DNA of 64,000 nt, from NCBI GenBank assembly GCA_964036045.1, contig OZ038398.1, positions 25,860,109 to 25,924,108 of the forward strand. The letters run 5' to 3'. This document shows positions 43,801 through 52,608 of this stretch, piece by piece. The position numbers and the translations under genes were made by a program. Within the stretch, counting starts at the first letter, position 1. The number at the start of each line of letters is the position of its first letter. Under the pieces are notes generated by a model that was given only the letters and a program-made list of their open reading frames with translations, searched no databases and was not told the DNA's origin. Source of the DNA: Eutreptiella sp. 'Long Island Sound 2002' (Eukaryota > Euglenozoa > Euglenophyceae > Eutreptiales > Eutreptiaceae).

Positions 43801-45784
43801 GGAAACAGGGGCTGCAGTGTAGGGGGTAGTCCCCATCCTTGTACTCCAGGACTAGGCCAGCGTCGATACATTCTTGTATCTGTCGCTCAATCTCGTCGGC
43901 CTGCTCTTTAGGAGCTGGATAGGGTCTCCTCCGGATCTTGTGACCCACGAACTCGGGTTTCAGCTTGAGGTCCATCTGTACCAGCTTGTCGCATGAGGCT
44001 GGAGGGGGTAGTTCTCCGAACACCTCCAGATAGGTCCTTATCAGCTTTTGTACCCGCGGGTCCAGTACCTTGATCTTGTCCTCCATGTCCTCGTCGGAGT
44101 GTAAGTTGCTTGCCCCTTGAATAGACGTCGGGAGGTGGTCCTCCACCGACTCTTCGCCCGCGGTCGCATCCTTCAGCCCTTGGTAGGCATACAGAAGGTC
44201 TTGCTCAACCATCTCCGGTGGACGATGGCAACATAGGCACGCTTTAGGGGGTTCACATACACATTCCTCCGAGAGGTCGTCCTCCTCTGGGGTCCTCACA
44301 TGGGCACCCCACACGCTCTTCATGAGCTTGAGATCTACCTCCCTTTGCCAGGTGGTGATCTTCTGTTCGAGGTCCTCCTTCAATTGGGAGAGGTCTCCCA
44401 TACGTCCTTGCTTCAGTGGCCACGAGCTGCGGGTAGGCTTCGCGTAGCATAGCTTTTTCGCCACCAACTTCCTCTTGGAATCTACATACTCCCTGAGCCT
44501 GGATCGAGGGTCCAGCTCTTCATCCACGGGGTCTTCCACCCTGATGGAGAGTAGGGGTTTTAGTGGGGCGACGTACTCGGCGTTCTCCACTTCTTCCACC
44601 GCAGTCTGCACGAAGAAGGCGTCGTGCTCAGTTTCGTCGTCTGAGTGGATAGAGCTAGGTAGCTCAGATAGTCCACACTCAGAGACTCCATCAGGAACAG
44701 GTACATGACAGGGAGAGTTGGGGGCGTTGGTGTCAGTCACGACGTACTCATCTCCTCCGGGTGTAGTTTCAACAGCATCTTGAGGTCGTAGGCGATCCTT
44801 CAAGTCACCCAAGGCGAGTCCATCGCTTTCTCGTTGTATAGCCTGGACCAGAGTAGGGTCCAGGTCTTCCCAGGGGATGGTGGTTAGACTCCCGTCCACC
44901 ACGCTGAGCATACTCCCCCATCCAGGCTTCCCAATGGGCGTCTTGCGTCCCAGAGGCACGTAGATGGCCTCATCAGGCAACCGCACGGAGCTGATAGTCA
45001 GCTTGTCAAGGAGGGTTCGCCAGTACTCGTTGCCCCCATGGGCTCCCCAATCGGGGGAACACAGGACCATACGGGAACGTTCCAAGGCCACCTTGGTCAG
45101 CACCTTCCCCAGTTCACTGAATCTGGGGTTCCCGTAGGCCATCCCGAAAGAGGGCCAGTAAAATTTGTAGCTGCAGTTCTTCCCCTTGCTGCAGTATAGG
45201 TCCAGTACATGCTGCTTGTCGCTGGCGAACAGTTCCACACTTAGGTCTTCTCGAGAGTAACCCAACTCTTTCAGACCTTGGTCTAGGACTTCCCCCAATA
45301 ATTGGTAGTCCTCAGTTTTGGAGGCCGCCATCATGTTCGAGGGCTCCTCCTTCGATAGTCTCAGGTAACTCGAGGTATGTTCCGACTGCTCCAGTGGCAC
45401 AGACTCTCTGCCACTGCCGTGGTCCACGTACAGGAGGTAGGGCGCTTGCAGCGTCAGGGATTGTATCTGGGAGTGCTGCACGAAGAAGTCAGTCCCCAGT
45501 ACAAAGTCGAAGGCATCAGTATCCATCACATAGAACCGATGGGCGATAGTCCTGGAGCCCATAGGTACCTCCACTTCGCAGTCCCCGCAGCTGTGCACCA
45601 CATGTCCATCTCCCATCCGTATAGCGGCGGTGGTCATGGTGTTCTTCAGGCTCCCACAAGGTAAAATTTTCTTGGCCACTATCGATATTGTGGCTCCAGT
45701 ATCCAGTACCCCCAGGTACTCACGTCCCCCTAGTCGGATACGTACCCAAAACACCAGGTCTTGGGTGCCACCAGAGCGTCCCCG
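40856..45784 (-). CDS. pol: Pol of F2.2: PR, methyltransferase-like, RT, RNase H, IN, chromodomain
   Basis: In frame with gag after its UGA. The first start-like codon is a GTG at 45754, but expression by readthrough from gag is more likely because no ATG is near. Counting from 45754: retropepsin DTGA at 18-21 and VLGTDFF near 93; a Dam-methyltransferase-like domain about 170-266 (VELFAS, YGNPRF, VLCSPDWG); an acidic linker; RT with HIDD near 774; RNase H (LVTDAS, about 926); HHCC finger (HESSGH...CRSC); integrase core with Asp in YVDYTEM, SDED and Glu in NPLCERQ, giving D,D35E from the second Asp; GPY-type DPYFGPYKI; and a chromodomain near 1555-1600 (FLTLWEGFG, ATWEP). It ends at UGA 40858-40856. 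No break is seen over 4.9 kb. Confidence 0.93.
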   Translation of the reverse strand, partial: RGRSGGTQDLVFWVRIRLGGREYLGVLDTGATISIVAKKILPCGSLKNTMTTAAIRMGDGHVVHSCGDCEVEVPMGSRTIAHRFYVMDTDAFDFVLGTDFFVQHSQIQSLTLQAPYLLYVDHGSGRESVPLEQSEHTSSYLRLSKEEPSNMMAASKTEDYQLLGEVLDQGLKELGYSREDLSVELFASDKQHVLDLYCSKGKNCSYKFYWPSFGMAYGNPRFSELGKVLTKVALERSRMVLCSPDWGAHGGNEYWRTLLDKLTISSVRLPDEAIYVPLGRKTPIGKPGWGSMLSVVDGSLTTIPWEDLDPTLVQAIQRESDGLALGDLKDRLRPQDAVETTPGGDEYVVTDTNAPNSPCHVPVPDGVSECGLSELPSSIHSDDETEHDAFFVQTAVEEVENAEYVAPLKPLLSIRVEDPVDEELDPRSRLREYVDSKRKLVAKKLCYAKPTRSSWPLKQGRMGDLSQLKEDLEQKITTWQREVDLKLMKSVWGAHVRTPEEDDLSEECVCEPPKACLCCHRPPEMVEQDLLYAYQGLKDATAGEESVEDHLPTSIQGASNLHSDEDMEDKIKVLDPRVQKLIRTYLEVFGELPPPASCDKLVQMDLKLKPEFVGHKIRRRPYPAPKEQADEIERQIQECIDAGLVLEYKDGDYPLHCSPCFLVAKPGSTAKRLVVDYGELNKKTLNHSGSIPNMESTLEKIASCRYKTKMDKRSGFWQVDLTPNAQELLAFITPQGRVFKWKVMPFGVANAPALFQELMNKILSILRRRPKVQELISRGAQMEAHIDDVCLGTNTQEDHLILLGEFFAVCQENHTRLKLEKCEFMQETMQYLGFDVGYGWWTPAASKAKPLMDAKVRHEDPKKGLHDVLSFIGACNFYRRHIKNFTYTSAVLTDLIKKSTTWRWGPQEQQAFDELKDKVANAKCLGVPRAQGEIILVTDASNVGGGGTLFQWQALEKEEFDSAISQWGTEGLNRDGTLKHSYPDDKWVLVPLGHWNWKWNQARGNYSTYEQELLAGMLVLSSQARLLGSNPVVWLCDQEPVRSFQKGPPPEKAKLRRWWTYLSQLRLTVHHIQGVKNECADYISRNNFDALIGARSEALAKEAFSRMDVHLDLNMTMIRPLDGLQQSEYLQEFGDIYQRLEKRLEPLLVNQDQWKRDKSYLWHEDRIVVPSDRVPALLKWTHESSGHVGADRTLRLFKQWFHTTWTDDQLRKTLLPIVDKCPCRSCKPGDIRDRGLYSTLPIPHCANSVLYVDYTEMPKFGGYDFALVVTCGLTRFTRVFPCTKHITGEETIKILLEEWFCVYGAPKEINSDEDVRVRSDTGWYKRVLRSLNVQVSTGIPYSHTSNPLCERQIRVLKENVRIWCKTERTRDWVRLLPVISLMMNSQESSATGYSPHELFMGRPAWFLHAPYPEDTHSSVGEWVQEQQAKVDKAKAMLQRVRERQWNKKNKHRVPATYQEGDWVLVHHSRLPAWPRSTSDDPYFGPYKILSVDGHRITVRCSPRLGGTLVCAAQHLKRYHDPEDLCGEEWELNDEEIAALDLQGAASPMEVEGELPDMNAEEMAKEGFYLVKSVLRHRYRQGWRFLTLWEGFGVEEATWEPFSAFVLPEGRLNSVLVDYLSQNNLGELLRLAETLASKNKARD

Positions 45785-45790
45785 TCAGAA
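45730..45790 (-). promoter_or_regulatory. in-frame UGA between F2.2 gag and pol
   Basis: The gag stop UGA (45787-45785) is followed by C, a context known to favour readthrough. Pol continues in the same frame without another stop. A small hairpin, ACCCAA paired with TTGGGT, lies about 30 bases downstream. F2 thus uses the same in-frame design as F1 with a different codon. Confidence 0.55.
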
Positions 45791-48286
45791 TTCCGCGGGA
45801 CAGGTCACCTCGAACCCCTTGTTCCGCAATTTGCGGGCCATCCTCATGAAACGGCTTCTCTTCTTGGCGTTGCCGTCGTCACCACCTTCATGCTCACGCT
45901 TGGCTCCTTGTTCTTGCTGGGCCTGCGTCTGTGAGCGTGTGGTAGGTCCAGACTGCCCTCCAGAGGGCTCGGAGTTCCCCCCTGGATTAGGGTTGGGGTT
46001 ACCTCCGTTCTTGTCCTTGTTCTTGTTGTCGTTCTGGCGATTAGCGCCTCCTCCTCGTCCGCCTTGACCCTTGTCTTGACCACCTTGACCACGTCCTTTC
46101 GACTTGCCCTTGCCGGAGTCGTTGCCTTTGGACTTGCCTCCACCTTTGCCTGAGCTTTTGCCAGGATCTTCCCCCTTAAGCTTCGCCGATAGGCGTTGCT
46201 TATGGTAGCACTCGTCCTCATAGTGCTTCCGCTTACCGCAGAATGCACACGTGATGGTGCAGCGGTAATGATCCGGCAGCTTCACCTTGGCGCCGGTGAT
46301 CTTTTCCTGCTGCTTCCCCTGGACAACAAAGCAGTCTCGCTGCTCGCAGTCGGAGGCATGCTGCAGGTGGCCCTGTTCATCTCTGGCATCACACCAGAAT
46401 AGCTCCTTCACGTTCTCCATTAGGCGGGCGTGGGCGTGTTTGGGGGTAGTCCCCTGCCCAGGTCGGGACCCTTGGTACCCTTTGCCTCCAGAACCTCCAC
46501 CACCAGGACGGTAGTGGTTCAGGTGTTGGTCGCTCTCCTTCTCCAGCGCCATCTCCAGGAGCAGCACGCATAGATCCTCGTAGCGGAGGGATCTAGCCTT
46601 GCGCTCGGCCGTCAGACGGCACTCGTCCCATAGCTCACGGGGGAGCTTGGAGCACAACCAAAACAGCAGGTCGTCGCTGCTGTAGGAACCGGGCGTCAGT
46701 CGTCCAGCCCAGTGGTCCAGGTCCGCCAACAGCTCGGAGACTCTGCCGGGTTTAGGGTTGTTCGGCAGCACGGGCAGGTTCTGGATCTCGGCCCTGATGG
46801 AGAGGTCGGTCTCGTAGGTTGGGTACTGCCTCTCCAGGGCAACCAACACGTCGGCAAAGGTGGCGGAGTTGGTGACGATCTGCCTGACCTGCTTCTCCAG
46901 GTACTTCGTCTTGCAGCACTGCAGGAGCAGGTCGCACTTCACTCGCCCACTCGCGTGGGTTTGGCCGGTCAGTCGTAGGAACCGGCCAAAGTTCTCAGCG
47001 AACTCGCTGAGGTCCTTGCCTGTGAATTCAGGCAGGTTTACCACTATCTTGGAGGTGGCAATAGCCTTCGCCTCCTGAGCTCGGCGTCCTTCAGGGCGTC
47101 GGGTCTTCTTCTTCTTCTTCTTCTTCTTCTTACCCTTGGGGTCCTCGGGGTCCTCAGGGTCTTCGTCATCCGATGGCGAAGAAGAAGTCATCGAAGGCGG
47201 CCCATCATCGGAGGGGTCTCCGCCTAGATCACTGGAGCCATAAGGCTCCACGTCCACCATAGCCCTTAGGGCTGTCAGCCCCAGCTGGTCCAGCTCGGCC
47301 CTCGTCGAGTTCGTCACGTGACTGTAGGGCGGCTGGGCTGTCCTCGGGACGAATGGGCTTCTTGGTACTGCTGCAGGAGTCGGCATCGGTCGGCTCCTCA
47401 GGCTCCCCAGGGTATTCGTCAACCCTGCCGCCAGGTGGTTAGCCTGTACTCGGTGGGGTGACATTCCCACTGTCGTAGGTGACGCATGGGACGGGATCAT
47501 CAGGGGCTGCAGTTTCTCCCTGATCTCTTGCGTGAGGTCGCTCACGATTTGCGAAGTGGCTCCTCGGAGCACCTCATCGATCTCCGACCGCGTCAGGGAC
47601 CTGTTGGAGGATCTTCCCGATCCTCTACTCCTGCCTCCCAGAGACTCTGGTCCTCTCCTCAACCCACTCAGGGGTGCATACCCAGGTGCACACCCAGGAG
47701 CATACCCAGGAACTTCCATGTAGGTTCCAGTGGCGTGGAGTGGATGGGGATGGTCAGCCGCATACCAACGCGGCGCAGAGCTGGAAGCCACCGGCTCACT
47801 GGCAGTAGTTGCCTCAAGGAGCGCAGTGGTAGGTGGGCCCATGCCATAGGCGGGGTAGTGAGGCATGCCAGTAAAGCCTGTGCCCTCTGCCATAGGCTGG
47901 TTGGTTGTGGAAGTGGATGTAGCGGCGGCTGGGTGTGTGGTGGTTATGGGAGAGGGTGATGCTTGGAGGCCAGAAGCGCTTGGTGCGCCTTCGAAGGTAG
48001 GGACTTCCGTCGGGTCTTGCCCTTGCTCCTCTCCTTCGTCTGCTCCTTCTCCAGCATCCTTCTCGCTCTCGTTTCCTCTCTTCCTCTTCACAGGCTGAGG
48101 TTGAGAGACCATTTCCTTCACCGACAGGGCCCCAAAGGCCGTCTGGAGGCCATCCAAGGAGTCCTCCGCCGTATCCATTGGCCCATGTAAGGGCTCCACC
48201 GAAGGTACAGCGTCAGGCGCCGGCCTTGCCGGTGTCTCTGGCGCTGGCGCTGTGTTCACCTCGGCGTCCACTCTTCCTGGATCCAT
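45785..48286 (-). CDS. gag: Gag of F2.2, intact (833 aa)
   Basis: The particle protein. The ATG at 48286 is about 85 bases after the primer site, outside the LTR, in contrast to F1. The N-terminal 370 residues are Pro/Ser/Gly-rich with the repeated phrase GYAPG and little predicted fold. A run of nine or more Lys follows near 385-394, encoded by a (CTT)n microsatellite at 47105-47131. A capsid-like domain runs from about 412 (VVNLPEFTGKDLSEFAENF) to about 580. A canonical CCHC zinc knuckle, CAFCGKRKHYEDEC, is near 680-693. The tail is Gly/Lys/Asn-rich. It ends PAEF-UGA with pol in frame. Confidence 0.92.
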   Translation of the reverse strand: MDPGRVDAEVNTAPAPETPARPAPDAVPSVEPLHGPMDTAEDSLDGLQTAFGALSVKEMVSQPQPVKRKRGNESEKDAGEGADEGEEQGQDPTEVPTFEGAPSASGLQASPSPITTTHPAAATSTSTTNQPMAEGTGFTGMPHYPAYGMGPPTTALLEATTASEPVASSSAPRWYAADHPHPLHATGTYMEVPGYAPGCAPGYAPLSGLRRGPESLGGRSRGSGRSSNRSLTRSEIDEVLRGATSQIVSDLTQEIREKLQPLMIPSHASPTTVGMSPHRVQANHLAAGLTNTLGSLRSRPMPTPAAVPRSPFVPRTAQPPYSHVTNSTRAELDQLGLTALRAMVDVEPYGSSDLGGDPSDDGPPSMTSSSPSDDEDPEDPEDPKGKKKKKKKKKTRRPEGRRAQEAKAIATSKIVVNLPEFTGKDLSEFAENFGRFLRLTGQTHASGRVKCDLLLQCCKTKYLEKQVRQIVTNSATFADVLVALERQYPTYETDLSIRAEIQNLPVLPNNPKPGRVSELLADLDHWAGRLTPGSYSSDDLLFWLCSKLPRELWDECRLTAERKARSLRYEDLCVLLLEMALEKESDQHLNHYRPGGGGSGGKGYQGSRPGQGTTPKHAHARLMENVKELFWCDARDEQGHLQHASDCEQRDCFVVQGKQQEKITGAKVKLPDHYRCTITCAFCGKRKHYEDECYHKQRLSAKLKGEDPGKSSGKGGGKSKGNDSGKGKSKGRGQGGQDKGQGGRGGGANRQNDNKNKDKNGGNPNPNPGGNSEPSGGQSGPTTRSQTQAQQEQGAKREHEGGDDGNAKKRSRFMRMARKLRNKGFEVTCPAEF

Positions 48287-48372
48287 CTTAATTCACCCTT
48301 CTGCTTATGTTTGCCTGCTCGGAGCACTGGTTGTACGGCGCGGGGTCGCTGCCGGTGCACAGAGACAGGCTG

Positions 48373-48385
48373 CCTCTTGCTACCA
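48373..48385 (-). other. primer-binding site of F2.2
   Basis: On the minus strand TGGTAGCAAGAGG; the first T is the last base of the LTR. It equals the F1 site with one extra A, so it is either initiator tRNA-Met with a bulge or a different tRNA ending CCTCTTGCTACCA. Confidence 0.65.
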
Positions 48386-49182
48386 GAAAAGTTTATAGTG
48401 TTTTCAGCACTGTGTTTTTGCTTCTCCTGCTGCTTGTTGTTGCTATAGGGTGTCCTGCTGCTGGTTTTGGATGATGAAAAGCTTTTGTTTGTTGAAATAC
48501 AGTAAAGCCAACTCAATCCAGGATAGCCCAAGCCAACAGTATGCAAAGAGAAGGTGATTCAGGATCAAAGCATGAAGGGCTGCAGTGTAAACAGTGTAAG
48601 ATGATTAGATATTCACAGAAACTGCAACTCAGGATACAAATGAATGCATATTCACAGAGATAGCTGAAATGTTTTGGGAAAAGAGTTAGAAAACTGCCTC
48701 AGGATCACTCTCTCTCCATAGTGCCATCTTAGGAGATGTGCACTCTTTGTTTTGGGTCCCATATGTGCTGAGGTGGCATGGTATGTGGCGATGAGGTCAC
48801 TGCCATGTCACATGGGATCTTCCTACTTAGTTAGGCTGACCAGGAATTGAACCCAGGACCTCTCAAAAAGAGGTGCCTAACCCCCTAGGGTGCATACCAC
48901 TAGGGCAGATAAGTATTCATGGAAAAACATAGATAAATTCATAGGTTCTACCTTAGGTATGTCAGTGCTTAGTCAACTCAGGAAAAGATGTTTTACTTCT
49001 GATTGAAAGGGGATTAAGGGGTCCACTCCATATCCTGATTGGGTGTTTGGTTCCATAGGTCAAAATGTGTTCTCACCACTTTTGGCTGGACCAATACTAA
49101 GATAAAAATGCATGGATGCTCAGTGCATCTCTAATACAACTAGAGTATGTCCCAAAGCAATGGAAAAGCACTTTTTCTTACT
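48385..49182 (-). repeat. 5' LTR of F2.2 (798 bp)
   Basis: Identical to 37783-38580 except for one base. Outer flank GTGGA is at 49183-49187. Confidence 0.95.
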
Positions 49183-49187
49183 GTGGA

Positions 49188-52100
49188 TGGAAAGCTTTCT
49201 GACTCTAATTCTGCTGATTCTGGTACTGATTCTTGTGTTGGGTCTGAATCTGAGGTTGAGCGTGGTACTGATGATGAATCTATTTTTTCTGATTTTTGTC
49301 CGTCAGATACCCAAAGTGATTCAACGTCCAATGGATCCGCCTCGTCTCCCTCTTCCCCAATACGGTCGACATCGAAAAGAATCTTCAGTGCACGGGCGAG
49401 GAAAAATCTCCAATCGCGCCGCAAATTCAGAATTTTTTATGAAAAACCCCCTGTGGAAGCTTTCATGGATCCTTTCGAGGAGCTGGATCACGAAGAGAAT
49501 CTCTGGGATTTCGACACAAGACCCACCTATCTTCAAGAGGCAGTTGATACGGACCTGTTTAGGGACATCCGTAAGAAGATTCTTCCTGCCAAAGCCGAAG
49601 AAGTCGCCAAAGTTTTTTCGACAGTAATTCCTGGCGATCAGGTGGACACTGAATTGTGTTCCAAGTCAAGAGAAAAGATTTTTGAGGAACGGAAGGACAC
49701 AACCCTTTCAGGAAAGTTGATCAAGGACCCCCCTGTCCGTGGACAGTTCGGTGAAGCCTTCATCGAGCTTCGTGAAGGGTACAAGGCAAAAAAACAGCGT
49801 CCTTATGAAAATCATGGACATAAACATGAGATTCTCAGAAAAATCATCGAGAGAAATCTCAGGGAATTTGGTTGGCTTGAGGGTTGTATGACCAGCGAAT
49901 GGTGCTGTTCACCCTTCACCGTCCCGAAGCCGCCGCCTGCAGACCAGAACACTATTGATGGTTGGCGAATGGTTGTTGATTTTCGCAATCTCAACGCCGA
50001 AACCAAGGCGGATTCACACCCCCTGCCCCTCATTGAGGAAGAAATCGCCAAGAGGGCAAGAGGTCGTTTGTTCTCTGTGCTGGATCTCCGTCACGGCTTT
50101 CACCAAATGCCGTTGAGGAAGGACAGCCGACCTCTCACCTGTATGTGCACGCCATGTGGCCCAGTCCAATGGACCGTCATGCCCATGGGGTTGAAGAACG
50201 CCCCCTCATTTTTTCAAAGAATGATGGAGGATGTGCTGTTCACAACCCATCCTGAGCTTCGTGCCTTCGTGAGTGTGTACATAGATGACATAATCATCGC
50301 GACGGAGGGGGAGGGACTGACCGAAGCCGAGCTGGTGGCCCTACATGAGAAGCAGCTGAACCAAGTTTTGGACATTCTTGACGCCAATCAGCTGGTTTGT
50401 GGGCCAAAGAAGGGAAAATTATTTTTAAAATCAGTCGAATTTTGTGGTTCTCTCCTAGAGAATGGCACCCGACGACCCAGGCCAGGGAAGCTCGTCGCTA
50501 TTCAGAAGTGGAAGCGCCCTGAGACGATCACGGAGTTGAGAGGATTCCTGGGTTGTTGCAATTTTTACCACACTTTTGTGCCGAATTATGCCAAATTTGC
50601 TGCCCCCCTCACTGAATTATTGAAGGTAGGGAGAGATGCGGGCAAGGCAGGTTCAAAGGTTCGTGTCAAGTGGACTGACGAGTGCGAGGAGGCCTTCCAT
50701 CACTTGAAGGCGGCCCTCTGCGAAGTCGCCACGTTGCATGTGCCCCAATTTGACCGACCCTTCTACATTAGAACCGACGCTTCTAGGTACGCGATCGGAG
50801 CTGTTCTTGAACAGGTTGATGAGGCCACCGGCGATCATTACCCTCTTGCATTTTGGTCTCGGAAGCTAGCCCCACGCCAAATGCAATGGTCGCCGCGTGA
50901 GCAAGAAACATATGCCATCATCTGTGCTTTAAAAAAGTACCAATCGTGGGTTGGCACCAATCGAGTCGAGGTCCTGACGGATCATCGATCTCTGGAGTAT
51001 TGGGCCACCGAACACATTGATACTGTCGCGAGCCCAGCTGGTCGACGGGCCAGATGGCACGAATTTCTCAGTCTGTTTGACCTCCATGTGTCGTATTTGC
51101 CTGGAAAACATAACACGGTAGCGGATGCTCTGAGCCGATGGGCTTACCCCGCCTCAGAGGGGCTGCAAAGTACCAACATCCATGGTACGGAGCAGGACCG
51201 CCATGTCATCATCGAATGGGATCAGGAAGAAAAGAAACTCATTCGACGTGCATGCATGCAGTGCGCTGTTAAACAGCACGCATTGCCGTGTCACGACATC
51301 ACGGCCATCTCAGATCCGGTGCATGCTCACGAGATCTGCACCAAAACGCTGAAAGTCGTGGAGAAAGTCACCGATCCCTCCTCAGGGAGTGTGAAACGGT
51401 TTGACTATACCCGACGAGTAAGTAGATTTCGGTTGATCCAGGGCATTAAGCGTCGAGATCCGGCCAAAACTCCACCCCTGCCTAAAGATTCCCTGATCAT
51501 CCGTGACTGCACGTCCGATTATCTGCAGGATCCCATGTTTAAAGAGGTCTTTGGAAATCTCAAATCCAAAGATGCTCACAAGGATGGGATTTTTGCTGAG
51601 TACTCGTTGGATGGGGGGAAGCTGTGGATGGAGGGTAAATTGTGTGTGCCAGACGCCCTAGCCCCCCGAGTGTTAAACTGGTGGCACAAATGGGAGTCCC
51701 CCCACGCACATGGCCGTCGACTGTGGTCGATGATTAAACATAGGTTGTTTGGCTCACGGCTATATACTCACTGCATGAAAGTAGCCGCCGGATGCGCCCA
51801 ATGTGCGGTCTCGACGCCTCCCAGCGCGAAGAAGCACGGCCATCTGAGGCCTCATCCTATTCCGGAGCGCCTCTTTAACAGAGTCACCAGTGATTTTTTC
51901 TATCTCGGTGAACTCGATGACGAAGAGTGCCATTGGACTAACAAAAAAGTCAATGGTGTGCTCCTTATTCAGTGCCGTCATTCCGGCTACATTCAAGTGT
52001 TGCCTTGCAACATTGAGTCGATGACTGGCAAGGCTGCCGCCAAATGGTGCGCGCAGACCTGGATGGGAGGCTGGGACGTCCCATCCGAGGTGGTCACGGA

Positions 52101-52608
52101 TTCAGGCAAAGAGTACACCTCCGAATGGTGGAGAGAATTGTGTGCTCGCCTTGGAATCCACCACCTCCGATGTGAAATCCACTCGCATCGAGCGCTGCCT
52201 GGTGAAAGAGCCGGCCGCTCAATTATAAATATGCTTCGTAAGGAGCTCGCGAGTGAAAAGGATTTCCATTGGATGGAAGTTCTCTTCGCATTGCTTCGCC
52301 GTTACCACAACACGCCTTTGTATCATGGCCTTTCTCCAAATGAAATTGTCTTTGGACGAAAGAAGTGTTGGTGGAACATGCCGTTGAATAATCCTCGCCC
52401 CTGTAAGGATGCTTCGCTGTTTTTGGACGAAGTCCAACGAGCAGATAAATCTGTGTCGAAATTAATCGAGAAGCATCAAGCTGACTGGCTTTGGGTTCAA
52501 AATCAAGGTCGAAAAAACCCCCACAATTTTGAAGTCGATGATCGAGTTTGGCTTCAAAAATCCGAAACCACCCTGGACGGAGATGACAAGCTTCTTCCCT
52601 TGTGGGAG
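49188..52608 (+). pseudogene. pol: pol of F1.5, part 2: linker, RT, RNase H, integrase
   Basis: Resumes in phase with 36647-37782 once F2.2 and one GTGGA are removed. The acidic linker (SDSNSADSGTDSCVGSESEV), RT (YIDD), RNase H, HHCC finger and full integrase core (SDFFYL, VTDSG, LPGER) are open. The frame ends at LLPLWE, where the 2.94-kb element begins and adds a stop at once. An apparent Met start at 49147 lies in the F2.2 LTR and is not real. Confidence 0.93.

Larger units (their letters stand above)
37783..49182 (-). mobile_element. F2.2: complete, coding-intact family-2 chromovirus (11,400 bp)
   Basis: It has two 798-bp LTRs (one difference by eye) and GTGGA on both sides, with gag (833 aa) and pol (1632 aa from its first candidate start) both open. 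In element orientation the LTR starts AGTAAGAAAAAG and ends AAACTTTTCT, so the termini are AG...CT and not TG...CA. A PPT (AAGGGGGG) precedes the 3' LTR, and a GGTAGCAAGAGG primer site follows the 5' LTR. It is the youngest LTR insertion that can be dated here and has no visible defect. Confidence 0.95.

Noticed and set aside
47105-47131. A separate microsatellite locus (CTT)n
   Set aside because: It encodes the Lys run of F2.2 Gag in frame and is part of that gene.
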